The notes under the pieces were generated by a model that had not been told where the DNA came from, ran no database searches, and was given only the letters and a program-made list of their open reading frames with translations. A DNA stretch of 39,584 nt from Armatimonadota bacterium (GTDB taxonomy: Bacteria; Armatimonadota; Armatimonadia; Armatimonadales; Capsulimonadaceae), in assembly GCA_025353925.1 (NCBI GenBank), contig JANXNV010000069.1, positions 1 to 39,584 of the forward strand, read 5' to 3'. This document shows positions 1 to 7,300 of the stretch, piece by piece. A program made the translations under genes and the position numbers. Positions within the stretch are counted from its first letter, which is position 1. Each line of letters opens with the position of its first letter.

Positions 1-65
1 CCGAGAAGCAGGACGACCTGCACGGCCAGCAGCAGCAGGAACTCGGTTTTACGGTTGTGTTTCAT
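1..65 (-). CDS. N-terminus of a membrane protein (partial, runs off the window)
   Basis: An ATG on the minus strand at 65 opens a frame to the window edge. The 21 complete codons read a basic start (MKHNRKTEF) followed by an unbroken hydrophobic stretch of Leu/Val/Ala, that is, the beginning of a first membrane helix or signal anchor. Short basic N-termini containing TEL/TEF followed by poly-Leu are common in FtsW/RodA-type proteins, but 21 residues cannot establish a family. A TATAAT box lies upstream at 94-89 on the minus strand, which would start a transcript about 17 nt before the ATG. No clear ribosome binding site is visible. Confidence 0.5.
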   Translation of the reverse strand, partial: MKHNRKTEFLLLLAVQVVLLL

Positions 66-261
66 AAGATGGAAGTCGATGCCATGCTATTATACCTGCG
101 AAGGGCTTAGTTGCCTGATTTTCGAACTGCCGCGCGTTTTATTCTCCTGTATGATACATTTGCCCGAGCAGAACACGGCATTAAAATGCCGGTTCCTAAC
201 GCCTGTTGCGCCTGCCCATTAACATTGGCCCGGCCCTTCATGCAACAAAGCCGCCGCCGGG

Positions 262-267
262 TATAAT
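262..267 (+). promoter_or_regulatory. -10 box of luxE-like gene, leaderless arrangement
   Basis: A perfect TATAAT lies at 262-267 with only six bases before the ATG at 274, so the expected transcription start coincides with the start codon. No Shine-Dalgarno sequence can fit. The -35 region is weak. The reading as a leaderless mRNA is inference from spacing. Confidence 0.6.
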
Positions 268-273
268 CATTAT

Positions 274-1299
274 ATGCCCAATGCCCTGCTCCAGCGGATC
301 GCCGATTTTATCACCCATGCCCCGGCGCAGGATGCCGATGCCGTGTTTGAATCGCTCGCTCTTCAGCTCTTCGCCAAGCAGTATGCTCTCGTTCCCCCGT
401 ATCGCCGCCTGTGCGATGCCAATGGAGTGACGCCCGAGACTGTCCGCCGCTGGCAGGATATTCCTGCGGTGCCCGCTGCCGCGTTCAAAGCCTTCGACCT
501 TTCCTGTGTGCCGCTGGACATGGCAGCCGCTGTCTTCCACTCGTCGGGTACCACCGGGGCGGCGGCGAGCCGTCACTACTTCGATACCGAGGGTCTCTCG
601 CTCTACGAAACGTCCCTGAGAGTCGGCTTCCGCGAAGCTTTGCCCGAATGCCCGCCTAAACTCTGGGCTTTGATGCCGGACCCGGCAGCGGCACCGAATT
701 CTTCCCTCTCGCACATGCTCGGCGCACTCGGTGCCGAGCGGTTCTGCTGGGATGCAGACGCCGCACTCGCCGGAGCATTGACTGAGCTGACGGAGCCGGT
801 GATGCTGTTCGGCACGGCATTTGCGTTTGTCCAGCTCTTCGATGGCACCTCCAAGAATTGGCGGCTGCCGGAAGGGAGCGTCGTAATCGAGACCGGCGGC
901 TTTAAAGGCCGCTCGCGCGAAGTCCCGCGCGACGAGCTGTACGGCCTCTTCGAGGCTCGGCTGGGCGTTCCGCTTGCCCAATGTCACAGCGAATACGGGA
1001 TGTCCGAAATGGCCTCGCAGTTTTATGGTCACGGGCCTAACCCGGAGAAGCGCGGCCCGCACTGGGTCCGTACCTGCACAATCGACGCGGAGACCGGGGA
1101 GGACTCGCTGCCGGGGACACCGGGCCTGCTGCGTCACTACGATCTCGCCAATTGGAACTCGGTTTTAGCCCTGCAAACACAAGACTCCGGGACATTGACC
1201 CCCGCAGGCTTTATTCTGCATGGCCGTGCGCCCGATGCCGAAGTGCGCGGCTGCTCTTTGACGGTGGAAGAACTATGGACATCACGGTCCGCGAGCTAG
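274..1299 (+). CDS. LuxE-like acyl-protein synthetase / fatty-acid activating enzyme
   Basis: 341 aa, close to LuxE length. LuxE-family enzymes activate fatty acids with ATP and pass the acyl group to a LuxC-type reductase. The AMP-forming-enzyme phosphate loop is visible as SSGTTG at residues 90-95. Later segments such as GTAFAFVQLFD, ETGGFKGRSREV and CHSEYGMSEM match the adenylation fold as LuxE proteins show it (the SEYGMSE motif in particular). The start ATG sits directly behind a TATAAT box. The gene overlaps the LuxC-like gene by 25 bp, so the two are surely expressed together. No luxAB or luxD is nearby, so the pair probably makes fatty aldehyde or alcohol for another purpose. An antisense ORF of 299 aa over this gene is a shadow. 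Confidence 0.8.
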   Translation: MPNALLQRIADFITHAPAQDADAVFESLALQLFAKQYALVPPYRRLCDANGVTPETVRRWQDIPAVPAAAFKAFDLSCVPLDMAAAVFHSSGTTGAAASRHYFDTEGLSLYETSLRVGFREALPECPPKLWALMPDPAAAPNSSLSHMLGALGAERFCWDADAALAGALTELTEPVMLFGTAFAFVQLFDGTSKNWRLPEGSVVIETGGFKGRSREVPRDELYGLFEARLGVPLAQCHSEYGMSEMASQFYGHGPNPEKRGPHWVRTCTIDAETGEDSLPGTPGLLRHYDLANWNSVLALQTQDSGTLTPAGFILHGRAPDAEVRGCSLTVEELWTSRSAS

Positions 1300-2474
1300 A
1301 ACACGCGGCTTCGCGGCTGCGGTCAGCGCATCTTTCGCGTCCCTCGCAGGCGGATGTCGTCGCAGCCCTCTCGGATTTTGCCGAACGCTGGCGCGAGCCG
1401 TCTTATCCGTTTCGGAGGTCTGCGGAGCAGCTAACCGACCCCTTTCCATTCGCGATGGTCATGGTCAGCTTGGATGCTCTGCTCGAATCCCTGACTCCCG
1501 AACGGCTTTGGGCGGTAATCGACAGTGAGCAAATGCGCGGCGTTTCGGGGTGCCCCGTGGTCGGCCATGTGATTGCCGGAAACACGCCACTTTTGAGCTG
1601 GGTCAGCGTAATACGCGCTCTGCTGGTCGGCAGTACGTCGCTGGTCAAGCTGCCCTCCGGTCCGGCGGCGGCCTGGGGACACTTATTTCACCAGTCGCTT
1701 GCCGATGTGGCCCCAAAGCTGGCCGACTGCGTCGCGCTGCTGGAATGGCCGGGCGGCACGATGGATCTCGACATCGCGCTTTGCACTAATGCCGACCTAG
1801 TCATGGCTCACGGCAGCGATGCGACCCTGCTTTCGCTCCAAGCTCGCTGCCCAGGACAAACGTCCTTCGTCGGCTATGGGCACCGTGTTTCGTTTGGGCT
1901 GGTCACGGCGGGGAATGGGGTCGCCGAGGCTGCCGCCGGTTTTGCGCGGGACGCGCTGCTCTACGATCAGGGCGGGTGTTTGTCGCCGCAGACGATCTTC
2001 GTGGAAGGAGGCTGGCCGGAGACGACCGATTTTGCCGCGAAGCTGGCGCAGGCCCTTGCGGAAGCAGTCTTGCTGTATCCCCTGCCGGTACGCGCGGCAT
2101 CGGCGGCTTCGACTGTGCGTGAGGCCCGCCTTCTGGCCTCAATGGAAGAAGGCGCAAGGCTCTGGTCAGATGTTGCTCTGCGCTGGACCGTTGTCGCCCG
2201 CTCACAGCGCGAGTTTGTGCCTTCACCGACGTTCGGGGTTATTACGGTGCAGCCGCTGGCGACACTCGCCGATCTGCCGGAGGCGATTGCTCCCGTTTCC
2301 GCCTTCTTGCAGGGCTGCGCGGTGGCGGGTGATGTTCACGATTACATCCCCAATGCCTCTTATGTATGCCGCCCCGGCGAGATGCAGGCCCCGCCGCTGA
2401 GCTGGCGTCAGGATGGGCAGGACGTTCTACGCGTGTTAACGCGCGGACGGCAGCACGAAGACCCGCGTCTCTGA
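1275..2474 (+). CDS. LuxC-like acyl-CoA/acyl-protein reductase
   Basis: 399 aa from the ATG at 1275, which has a GGAAG five bases upstream inside the end of the LuxE-like gene. LuxC reductases belong to the aldehyde-dehydrogenase fold and reduce an acyl thioester to aldehyde with NADPH. Visible motifs: GNTP at 102-105 with the following helix (nucleotide binding), KLPS at 125-128, and the catalytic cysteine Cys235 in DQGGCLSPQ. The frame is open further upstream (to 1152), but that part lies inside luxE and has no family similarity. The 3' end overlaps the convergent metallo-hydrolase gene by 39 bp. With the partner LuxE-like enzyme it would form a fatty-acid reductase complex; the physiological product is unknown. 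Confidence 0.82.
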   Translation: MDITVRELEHAASRLRSAHLSRPSQADVVAALSDFAERWREPSYPFRRSAEQLTDPFPFAMVMVSLDALLESLTPERLWAVIDSEQMRGVSGCPVVGHVIAGNTPLLSWVSVIRALLVGSTSLVKLPSGPAAAWGHLFHQSLADVAPKLADCVALLEWPGGTMDLDIALCTNADLVMAHGSDATLLSLQARCPGQTSFVGYGHRVSFGLVTAGNGVAEAAAGFARDALLYDQGGCLSPQTIFVEGGWPETTDFAAKLAQALAEAVLLYPLPVRAASAASTVREARLLASMEEGARLWSDVALRWTVVARSQREFVPSPTFGVITVQPLATLADLPEAIAPVSAFLQGCAVAGDVHDYIPNASYVCRPGEMQAPPLSWRQDGQDVLRVLTRGRQHEDPRL

Positions 2475-3107
2475 TGGCAGCGTCTCGCGGGTGAACGTAA
2501 TCGTCGAGGCTGAGTGATGCACGATCTGGGACGGGTCAAAGAGTGCAAGCAGGTCGTCGACGGGCCGCAGCGGTAGGTTGATTTTGCCGTTCTGATAGTG
2601 CATAGGGATGACGACGCTCGGCTGGATGCGGTCGATCACGGATTTCAAATCGGCAATCGGCAGGGTGGGGGGACCACCGGCCACGGCGAGAAAGATGTCG
2701 ATGCCGCGCAGCGGGGCAATTTCAGCGTCCGTGAACATGTCGCCCAGGTCGCCGGAGTGGCAGAGCGTGAGACCGGCCATCTCGAAATAAGGCATGGAAA
2801 CGGGAACATCGCGCTTCGGCGACTCCCAGACCTTGAGTGCCCGGAAATTGATACCAAGGGCGTCCGCGCCCTGCGGCGAATCGGCGAAATCCAGGCCATT
2901 CAAGCGCACCGGCGACCCTGTTGACGCTTCCCAGTGGCTATGATACTTCGGATTGATGTGGCTGACCAGTACAATATCCGCCTGCGTATTGATCGGGGCA
3001 TACTCCCCGGCGTCCGGGGCTTTGTACGGGTCCAGCAAAACGCGGATTCCATCCGCTTCCAGCAGAAATGCGGCATGACCGAGCCAGGTGATTGAAAGAC
3101 TTTTCAT
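2436..3107 (-). CDS. Metallo-beta-lactamase-fold protein (UlaG-like), altered metal motif
   Basis: 223 aa. The N-terminus (ITWLGHAAFLLE) and later LCHSGDLG and IPMHYQNGK are the standard elements of UlaG-type MBL-fold hydrolases. The core HxHxDH metal motif is not present: after VSH at 48-50 the sequence continues INPKYHSHW, leaving His50, His56 and His58 in non-standard spacing. It could still bind metal, perhaps one ion, or use a different substrate. It lies convergent to the luxC-like gene and divergent from the STAS gene. No ribosome binding site is obvious. The function cannot be named beyond metal-dependent hydrolase-like. Confidence 0.72.
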   Translation of the reverse strand: MKSLSITWLGHAAFLLEADGIRVLLDPYKAPDAGEYAPINTQADIVLVSHINPKYHSHWEASTGSPVRLNGLDFADSPQGADALGINFRALKVWESPKRDVPVSMPYFEMAGLTLCHSGDLGDMFTDAEIAPLRGIDIFLAVAGGPPTLPIADLKSVIDRIQPSVVIPMHYQNGKINLPLRPVDDLLALFDPSQIVHHSASTITFTRETLPSETRVFVLPSAR

Positions 3108-3151
3108 AAAGGATGTTTCGATACGCCACTCAAATTTCCTGCATTTTCAGG

Positions 3152-3157
3152 TATAAT
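3152..3157 (+). promoter_or_regulatory. Probable -10 box of STAS operon
   Basis: A perfect TATAAT at 3152-3157 lies between the divergent MBL gene and the STAS gene. The small inverted repeat CCTGCATTTTCAGG (3138-3151) sits immediately upstream of the box and could be an operator. No good -35 is visible. A start near 3164 would give a leader of 30-50 nt containing the AGGTGGGAG ribosome binding site. Confidence 0.45.
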
Positions 3158-3193
3158 CAGCCGACACTCACAGGGCGAGAGCCTTATCTTAGA

Positions 3194-3556
3194 ATGAGGT
3201 GGGAGTACTTATTTTTGAACGCAGCACATCTTGTCATCAGCCAGCGGCAGGAAGCCGGGAACCAAATCATTGAGGCCATCGGCGAGGTCGATTTGACAAC
3301 CGCCCCGCACCTGCGCGAAGCGATTCTATCCGCCGTCACCGGTGCGGAGAAGCTGCCGCTCGTCGTAGACCTGTGCCAGATCGATTTCATCGACAGTGCT
3401 GGGCTTGCCCTTTTGGTCGAAGCCCGCAAAAAGCTTGCGCCGGAAGGCCGGATGCTGAATATTCTGCTGACCGCCGGTCGTCAGCCGGAGCGTGTCCTGA
3501 AGCTGGGCCGCTTCGACACCATCATGAAGCTGGCGTATAGCCTCAGCGAACTTTAA
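3194..3556 (+). CDS. STAS-domain anti-sigma factor antagonist
   Basis: About 113-120 aa, a single STAS domain. These proteins bind anti-sigma kinases and release sigma factors, and are switched by phosphorylation of a serine. The phospho-site region is visible as IDFIDSAGLALLVEA; counted from the ATG at 3194 the serine is Ser68. Start choice is uncertain. ATG 3194 has no ribosome site, while TTG 3215 lies nine bases behind AGGTGGGAG (3197-3205) and gives the usual 113 aa length. The longer frame from 3113 begins upstream of the -10 box and is unlikely. The two small genes downstream are on the same strand with short gaps and may share the transcript. No cognate anti-sigma kinase or sigma factor is in the window. 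Confidence 0.8.
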   Translation: MRWEYLFLNAAHLVISQRQEAGNQIIEAIGEVDLTTAPHLREAILSAVTGAEKLPLVVDLCQIDFIDSAGLALLVEARKKLAPEGRMLNILLTAGRQPERVLKLGRFDTIMKLAYSLSEL

Positions 3557-3587
3557 GCGCGACCAGAACGAAAGATCACTGATTTTT

Positions 3588-3839
3588 ATGGCAACAGAAA
3601 CCGGGACACCCGCAGGAACGAAGGGGACCAGTGCACAGGACACGATTGCCCTGCCGGAAAATACGGGGATCATTGGCTATGTCGATCCCATCGTGGGCCG
3701 CGTGGCGCATCGTGAAGTACTCGGCTATTTTGGCTTCCCGCTGATCCGCAAAGGGGAGACGGTGACACGTGAGATCATGGAGCGTGCCCAGAACCTTTCG
3801 CGGCTGTTTGAGCTGCAGGCCGCGACGGAAATCGAGTAG
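3588..3839 (+). CDS. Small protein with a GR-x-V...IT-type module; function unknown
   Basis: 83 aa. I do not recognise a named family. The first 25 residues are polar and probably disordered. The rest (GRVAHREVLGYFGFPLI, then RKGETVTREIMERAQ and a Leu-rich end) follows the same pattern as two stretches in the PRC-barrel protein at 21135-22556: GR-x-V, six to nine variable residues, P[IL][VI], a turn, [IV]T, then an amphipathic helix ending in Leu. It lies 31 bp after the STAS gene and 9 bp before the next small membrane protein, so it is probably part of a three-gene operon. The ribosome site is weak. Confidence 0.6.
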   Translation: MATETGTPAGTKGTSAQDTIALPENTGIIGYVDPIVGRVAHREVLGYFGFPLIRKGETVTREIMERAQNLSRLFELQAATEIE

Positions 3840-3848
3840 GAGTTTTTG

Positions 3849-4127
3849 ATGCACGACCGTTACGAAAACCAAAATTCCGGAGGCGGAGCCGGCTTCGCGG
3901 CTGTCGTGCTGGGAGTGGTTCTGGGAGCAGCCGCACTGCTTTTGAGTACCAAGCAGGGCAAGCAGCTTCTGGAGCAGGTCGGTGTTCGGGCCGACGATTG
4001 GAAGGCGCAGGCCGCCGCGACACTGGCCGAGACGCGTGAGAAAGTCGTCAGCTCTGTCGAAGCTGAATCTCCCTCCTCGAACGACTTTCCCGAGGGTCCC
4101 GGCCCGCAGGTTCGCCAGAACCTCTAG
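3849..4127 (+). CDS. Small single-span protein, YtxH-like
   Basis: 92 aa from the ATG at 3849, preceded by a TAGGAG ribosome site. After a short polar head there is one Ala/Gly/Val/Leu-rich membrane helix (about residues 14-32). A basic and then charged helical tail follows with KQGKQLLEQVGVRADDWK. This layout (Gly-rich helix, then long amphipathic coiled tail) is that of YtxH-domain stress or envelope proteins; the family call is tentative. Its end overlaps the convergent permease gene by four bases. Confidence 0.6.
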   Translation: MHDRYENQNSGGGAGFAAVVLGVVLGAAALLLSTKQGKQLLEQVGVRADDWKAQAAATLAETREKVVSSVEAESPSSNDFPEGPGPQVRQNL

Positions 4128-5404
4128 CGCAGCACCTGAAATGTCAGCCAGAGCGCGACTGCCGCCGCCAGCAGGGTCAGCGGTGTGACGATTATTCCCA
4201 CTTTAAAGAAATCCAGACCGCGTATGTCCACGCCTTTCTTCCGGGCCGTGGTGAGCACCAGCATGGTTGCCAGTGACCCGAAAAGGGTCAGGTTCGGCCC
4301 GATATTTGTACCAAGCAGTGCGCTGTAAACAAGCGGTGCTGATGCATGCGCCGTCTGCAACACCCCCTGTGCCAGCAGTGCCGCCGGGATGTTATTGACG
4401 ACGTTGGAGGCCAGCCCAGACCCACCGGCGGTCGCCAAAATCGTCGTGATTTTACCCCCGTCTGATGCCGCCAGCCAGTGCGACGCCGACCCCGCCAGTC
4501 CTAAATTCTCCACTCCGCGTACCAGCACGAATAGGCCAATGACAAATGGAAAGAGCGGCCAGGCTATCTCGCGCAGGATGCCCGCATCGACCTGCCTGCA
4601 ACACCAGCCCCATAGTCCCATAAGCAGGCACCCGGCGAAGCCGACGGCATACGGCGGCAGAGGCACGAACGGAGCGGCAAAGTAGCCAAGGAGCACCAGA
4701 GCCAAAATCACCACCGCGCCCTGAAAATATCGACGATGGGGGACGACCGACATCGGCTCAGGCAGAGCCGCCGGGTCAAAACTCTTCGGGAGCTGCTCCC
4801 GAAACAGCCACCGGAAAAGCGCATAATTGACGATCAGTGCCGCCGCCTGCGGCAGGGCCATGCGGGCGACAAATCCGCCGAACGGCAGGTGAAATGCCCC
4901 GGTAAAGAGCAGGTTGGTGAGATTACTGACGGGAAGCAGCAGGGATGCCGTGTTGGCGACGAACGCACAGGCGAAGACGTAGGGCCGGGCGGGAACGCCG
5001 AGGCGTGTTACGAATGCCAGGGTCAGCGGCGTGAGAATCACGGCAGTCGTGTCCAGCGAAAGGGCCGCCGTGATGACCGTGCCGAGCAGGAAGACGTTTC
5101 GGAAGAGCGTCCGGGCATTTCCCCTCGCTGCCCGTGCGGCCTGGATCGCCGCCCATTCGAAGAAACCGCTTTTTTCCAGCAGGGCGGACAGCAGGAACAG
5201 AGCCAGCAGGAAGAGCAGGACGTCCTTACTGGCCCAGGTCACTGCCCAGGCCGCCTGCGGTGTCACCAGTCCCATCACCAGCAGCAGGAAAGCCCCGCCG
5301 ACAGTCCACCAGGCCTCGCTCCAGCCGCGCGGGCGGATCAGGACGCCGCCCAGAGCAGCCGCAAACACAAAAAGCGTGAGGGCGATCCGCAGCGTCTCAT
5401 TCAC
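4124..5404 (-). CDS. ArsB-type / SLC13-like anion permease
   Basis: 426 aa from a GTG at 5404, about ten to twelve hydrophobic segments, the normal size for ArsB/ion-transporter superfamily members. Recognisable parts are SLDTTAVILTPLTLAF, the NTASLLLPVSNLTNLL loop, and near the end NNIPAALLAQ and LLGTNIGPNLTLFGSLAT, which form the paired substrate loops of this fold. The substrate may be arsenite, another oxyanion or a carboxylate; no arsR, arsC or arsA is nearby, so arsenic is not implied. The GTG overlaps the TGA of the kinase gene (GTGA), so translation is coupled. The frame is open upstream to 5833, but that part lies inside the kinase and does not look like a transporter. Confidence 0.82.
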   Translation of the reverse strand: MNETLRIALTLFVFAAALGGVLIRPRGWSEAWWTVGGAFLLLVMGLVTPQAAWAVTWASKDVLLFLLALFLLSALLEKSGFFEWAAIQAARAARGNARTLFRNVFLLGTVITAALSLDTTAVILTPLTLAFVTRLGVPARPYVFACAFVANTASLLLPVSNLTNLLFTGAFHLPFGGFVARMALPQAAALIVNYALFRWLFREQLPKSFDPAALPEPMSVVPHRRYFQGAVVILALVLLGYFAAPFVPLPPYAVGFAGCLLMGLWGWCCRQVDAGILREIAWPLFPFVIGLFVLVRGVENLGLAGSASHWLAASDGGKITTILATAGGSGLASNVVNNIPAALLAQGVLQTAHASAPLVYSALLGTNIGPNLTLFGSLATMLVLTTARKKGVDIRGLDFFKVGIIVTPLTLLAAAVALWLTFQVLR

Positions 5405-6966
5405 GAGTGCCGGCCCAGCTTCGCCATGACGAAGTCTAGCGAGGAAAGCACGCGGATTGAGATCGGCACCGACAGCGACTGGCGGGCGCGGGTGCGGATC
5501 GACACAAATGCCGGGTAGAACCCGGGTGGCAATGCTGCCGTGGAGATCGTGACCGAAATCAGCAGCGTTTTCCCAGGCTCGATCGTACCTTCCAGCGGCG
5601 AGATGGTTAAGCCTTCCAGAGGCTTGCCGATGCCACCCGTGATGGTGTCGGTGGTCTGGATCGCCTGGAAATCCACGGGCATCTCTCCGACATTCCGCAG
5701 GTGCAGCGTGCCGGCGATCGTCTGGCCTTTGCGCCCGCTGAAGATGATGGGGCCTGCCTGGCTTCCTTCCAACTCGGTCACTTTGAGCTGGCCCGGAGCT
5801 GGCTGCAGCGTGACGCTGCATTCCACCGACCATTTGTCACCGGCAACGATGTTCCCCTCAGAATCGCCCTGCCCATCACTGCTGATTTCCAGTTTGCCCG
5901 TCAGCGGTTTGCCCCGCTCGGCTGTCTTCGACGGGTCTACCATGACTGCGACCTCGTGGGTGTTGCCCGCGAAGCGATACTCAGAGACGGTGATCCAGGG
6001 GGCACGCGGCTTGATCTCCCCGCTGATCTCTCCGCCTCCGGCATTGTAAAGAGTCACGGTCATCGGCGGGATGGTCTGTCCGGGTGTCACACTGCCGAAC
6101 CAGAGATTCTTGCGGTTGACCAGCAGCACCGGTGGGGCGATCTCTCGCAATTCTTCCAAGAACTCACCCGCCGTGGCGTAGCGATGGTCGGTGTTATAGG
6201 AGATCGCCCGGTTGATCAGCTTCACCAGGCCCAAATCGGCGTTCGGGCGCTGGATCAGCGAGCTGGTTACATACATGGAGCGCTGATTGATCTGCTCCTG
6301 ATCCGGGGCGGATCCGGCGATCATCTCGTACAGAATGCAGCCCAATGCGAAAATATCCGTGCGTATGTCGGCGATCCACTGCCCATCTGCCTCCAGCTCC
6401 GGCGGCAGGTAACCCTCCGTGCCGTACAGCTCGGCAGGCTTGTCGTGCTCATGGCCCGCGCCAAAGTACTGCGCCGCGCCAAAGTCAAGCAGTACCAGAT
6501 GCCCCTGCGGGGTGATGCGGATATTGGCGGGCTTCAGATCATGATGAACGATCTGACGCGCATGCAGGTAAGCGAGGGCATCGCAGAGGCTGACCGACCA
6601 CTTCAGGATCCATTCACGGGGCAGCGGGTGGCGGCGCACGATAATGGCATCGAGAGTGGTGCCGACGATAAACTCCTGCGCGATATAGAAGTTTCCGTCG
6701 CTTTGAAAGGCCTCATAGAAAGTCGGCATCAGCGGGTGTGAGCTGGCCTGCATACTCACCATTCGCTCCCGGTCGAAGAGTGCCTGCAGGGGTGCCTGAT
6801 CACGCGGGTGCCGTGCGGGAAAGAATTCTTTAAGTGCGATCTGACGGCCCGGCGTGTTAATGTCCCGGGCCGCGTAGACGGCTCCATACGCGCCGGTACC
6901 TACGATGCTTTCAATCGTATAGTGCGTGTGATGACTGGGCACCTCTTCCCCAGGGGCCAGCAGCAT
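5401..6966 (-). CDS. Serine/threonine protein kinase with Ig-like C-terminal repeats
   Basis: 521 aa from the ATG at 6966 (a GGAAGAG lies 13 bases upstream; GTG 6969 or TTG 7029 are possible alternatives). Hanks-type kinase domain at about 15-270: GTGAYGAV at 23-30, Lys46 in ALK, Glu67, catalytic HHDLKPAN at 141-148 and DFG at 161-163, then the GTEGYLPPE activation end. The usual HRD is HHD, so this is a non-RD kinase, which in other systems usually means it is not controlled by activation-loop phosphorylation. Residues 280-521 hold two beta-sandwich repeats of the kind that ends in an Asn-Ala-Gly-Gly or Asn-Val-Gly turn. No membrane span is seen. It is coupled to the ArsB-type permease, a likely target or partner. 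Confidence 0.88.
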   Translation of the reverse strand: MLLAPGEEVPSHHTHYTIESIVGTGAYGAVYAARDINTPGRQIALKEFFPARHPRDQAPLQALFDRERMVSMQASSHPLMPTFYEAFQSDGNFYIAQEFIVGTTLDAIIVRRHPLPREWILKWSVSLCDALAYLHARQIVHHDLKPANIRITPQGHLVLLDFGAAQYFGAGHEHDKPAELYGTEGYLPPELEADGQWIADIRTDIFALGCILYEMIAGSAPDQEQINQRSMYVTSSLIQRPNADLGLVKLINRAISYNTDHRYATAGEFLEELREIAPPVLLVNRKNLWFGSVTPGQTIPPMTVTLYNAGGGEISGEIKPRAPWITVSEYRFAGNTHEVAVMVDPSKTAERGKPLTGKLEISSDGQGDSEGNIVAGDKWSVECSVTLQPAPGQLKVTELEGSQAGPIIFSGRKGQTIAGTLHLRNVGEMPVDFQAIQTTDTITGGIGKPLEGLTISPLEGTIEPGKTLLISVTISTAALPPGFYPAFVSIRTRARQSLSVPISIRVLSSLDFVMAKLGRHS

Positions 6967-7023
6967 CACATCGTTGTATCTCTTCCGCTTCGCCAAACTC
7001 CGTGCCTTCCGGCCCAAAGGCCC

Positions 7024-7052
7024 TGACAATCTTTTCTGCTATTGACAATCTT
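7024..7052 (+). repeat. Direct repeat TGACAATCTTT overlapping the tRNA promoter
   Basis: TGACAATCTT occurs at 7024-7033 and again at 7043-7052, a 19-bp period, both copies followed by T. The second copy includes the -35 hexamer of the tRNA-Glu promoter. It may be a small duplication or two binding sites for a regulator on one face of the helix. Confidence 0.6.
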
Positions 7053-7070
7053 TCTTGATTTGGGTATTAT
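7042..7070 (+). promoter_or_regulatory. Sigma-70-type promoter of tRNA-Glu
   Basis: TTGACA at 7042-7047, a 17-bp spacer, and TATTAT at 7065-7070. The expected start is near 7077, leaving a 5' leader of about 38 nt before the mature tRNA. Close to consensus, as is usual for stable RNA genes. Confidence 0.85.
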
Positions 7071-7114
7071 ACCTGTCATAACGCAAAAGGCTTATGCCCA
7101 CCCCGTTATCTTAT

Positions 7115-7186
7115 GGCCCCGTCGTTCAGCGGTTAGGACGTCGCCCTCTCACGGCGAAGGCACGAGTTCGATTCTCGTCGGGGCTA
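7115..7186 (+). tRNA. tRNA-Glu (anticodon CTC)
   Basis: 72 nt fold as a full cloverleaf. The acceptor stem GGCCCCG pairs with CGGGGCT (one G-U at the first pair), with discriminator A at 7186. The anticodon arm is CGCC-CTCTCAC-GGCG, so the anticodon is CTC, reading GAG. The T arm is ACGAG-TTCGATT-CTCGT. CCA is not fully encoded (A then CA). This GAG-reading species resembles bacterial tRNA-Glu genes in the GGCCCCGT start and loop sequences. No terminator is visible before the uracil-DNA glycosylase gene. Confidence 0.95.
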
Positions 7187-7300
7187 CATTTTTCGCTGAA
7201 CATCTTCCCTGTCGCCGCGAGGCTTTGGGAAGATTTTTCTTTGAGTCGGGTGATACCCACTGGGAGTGATAGCAGAAATGGGAGTGAGAGGAGAATCGTG

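Noticed and set aside
238-1137. 299-aa minus-strand ORF antisense to the luxE-like gene
   Set aside because: Its composition is Arg/Gly-rich shadow coding with no motif; the plus-strand frame has clear family motifs.
4124-5404. Arsenic-resistance operon
   Set aside because: Only the permease is ArsB-like; no arsR, arsC or arsA is near, and the coupled gene is a kinase.
4736-5518. 260-aa plus-strand ORF across the permease and kinase
   Set aside because: Low complexity Gln/Arg/Gly content typical of the reverse of a membrane-protein gene.
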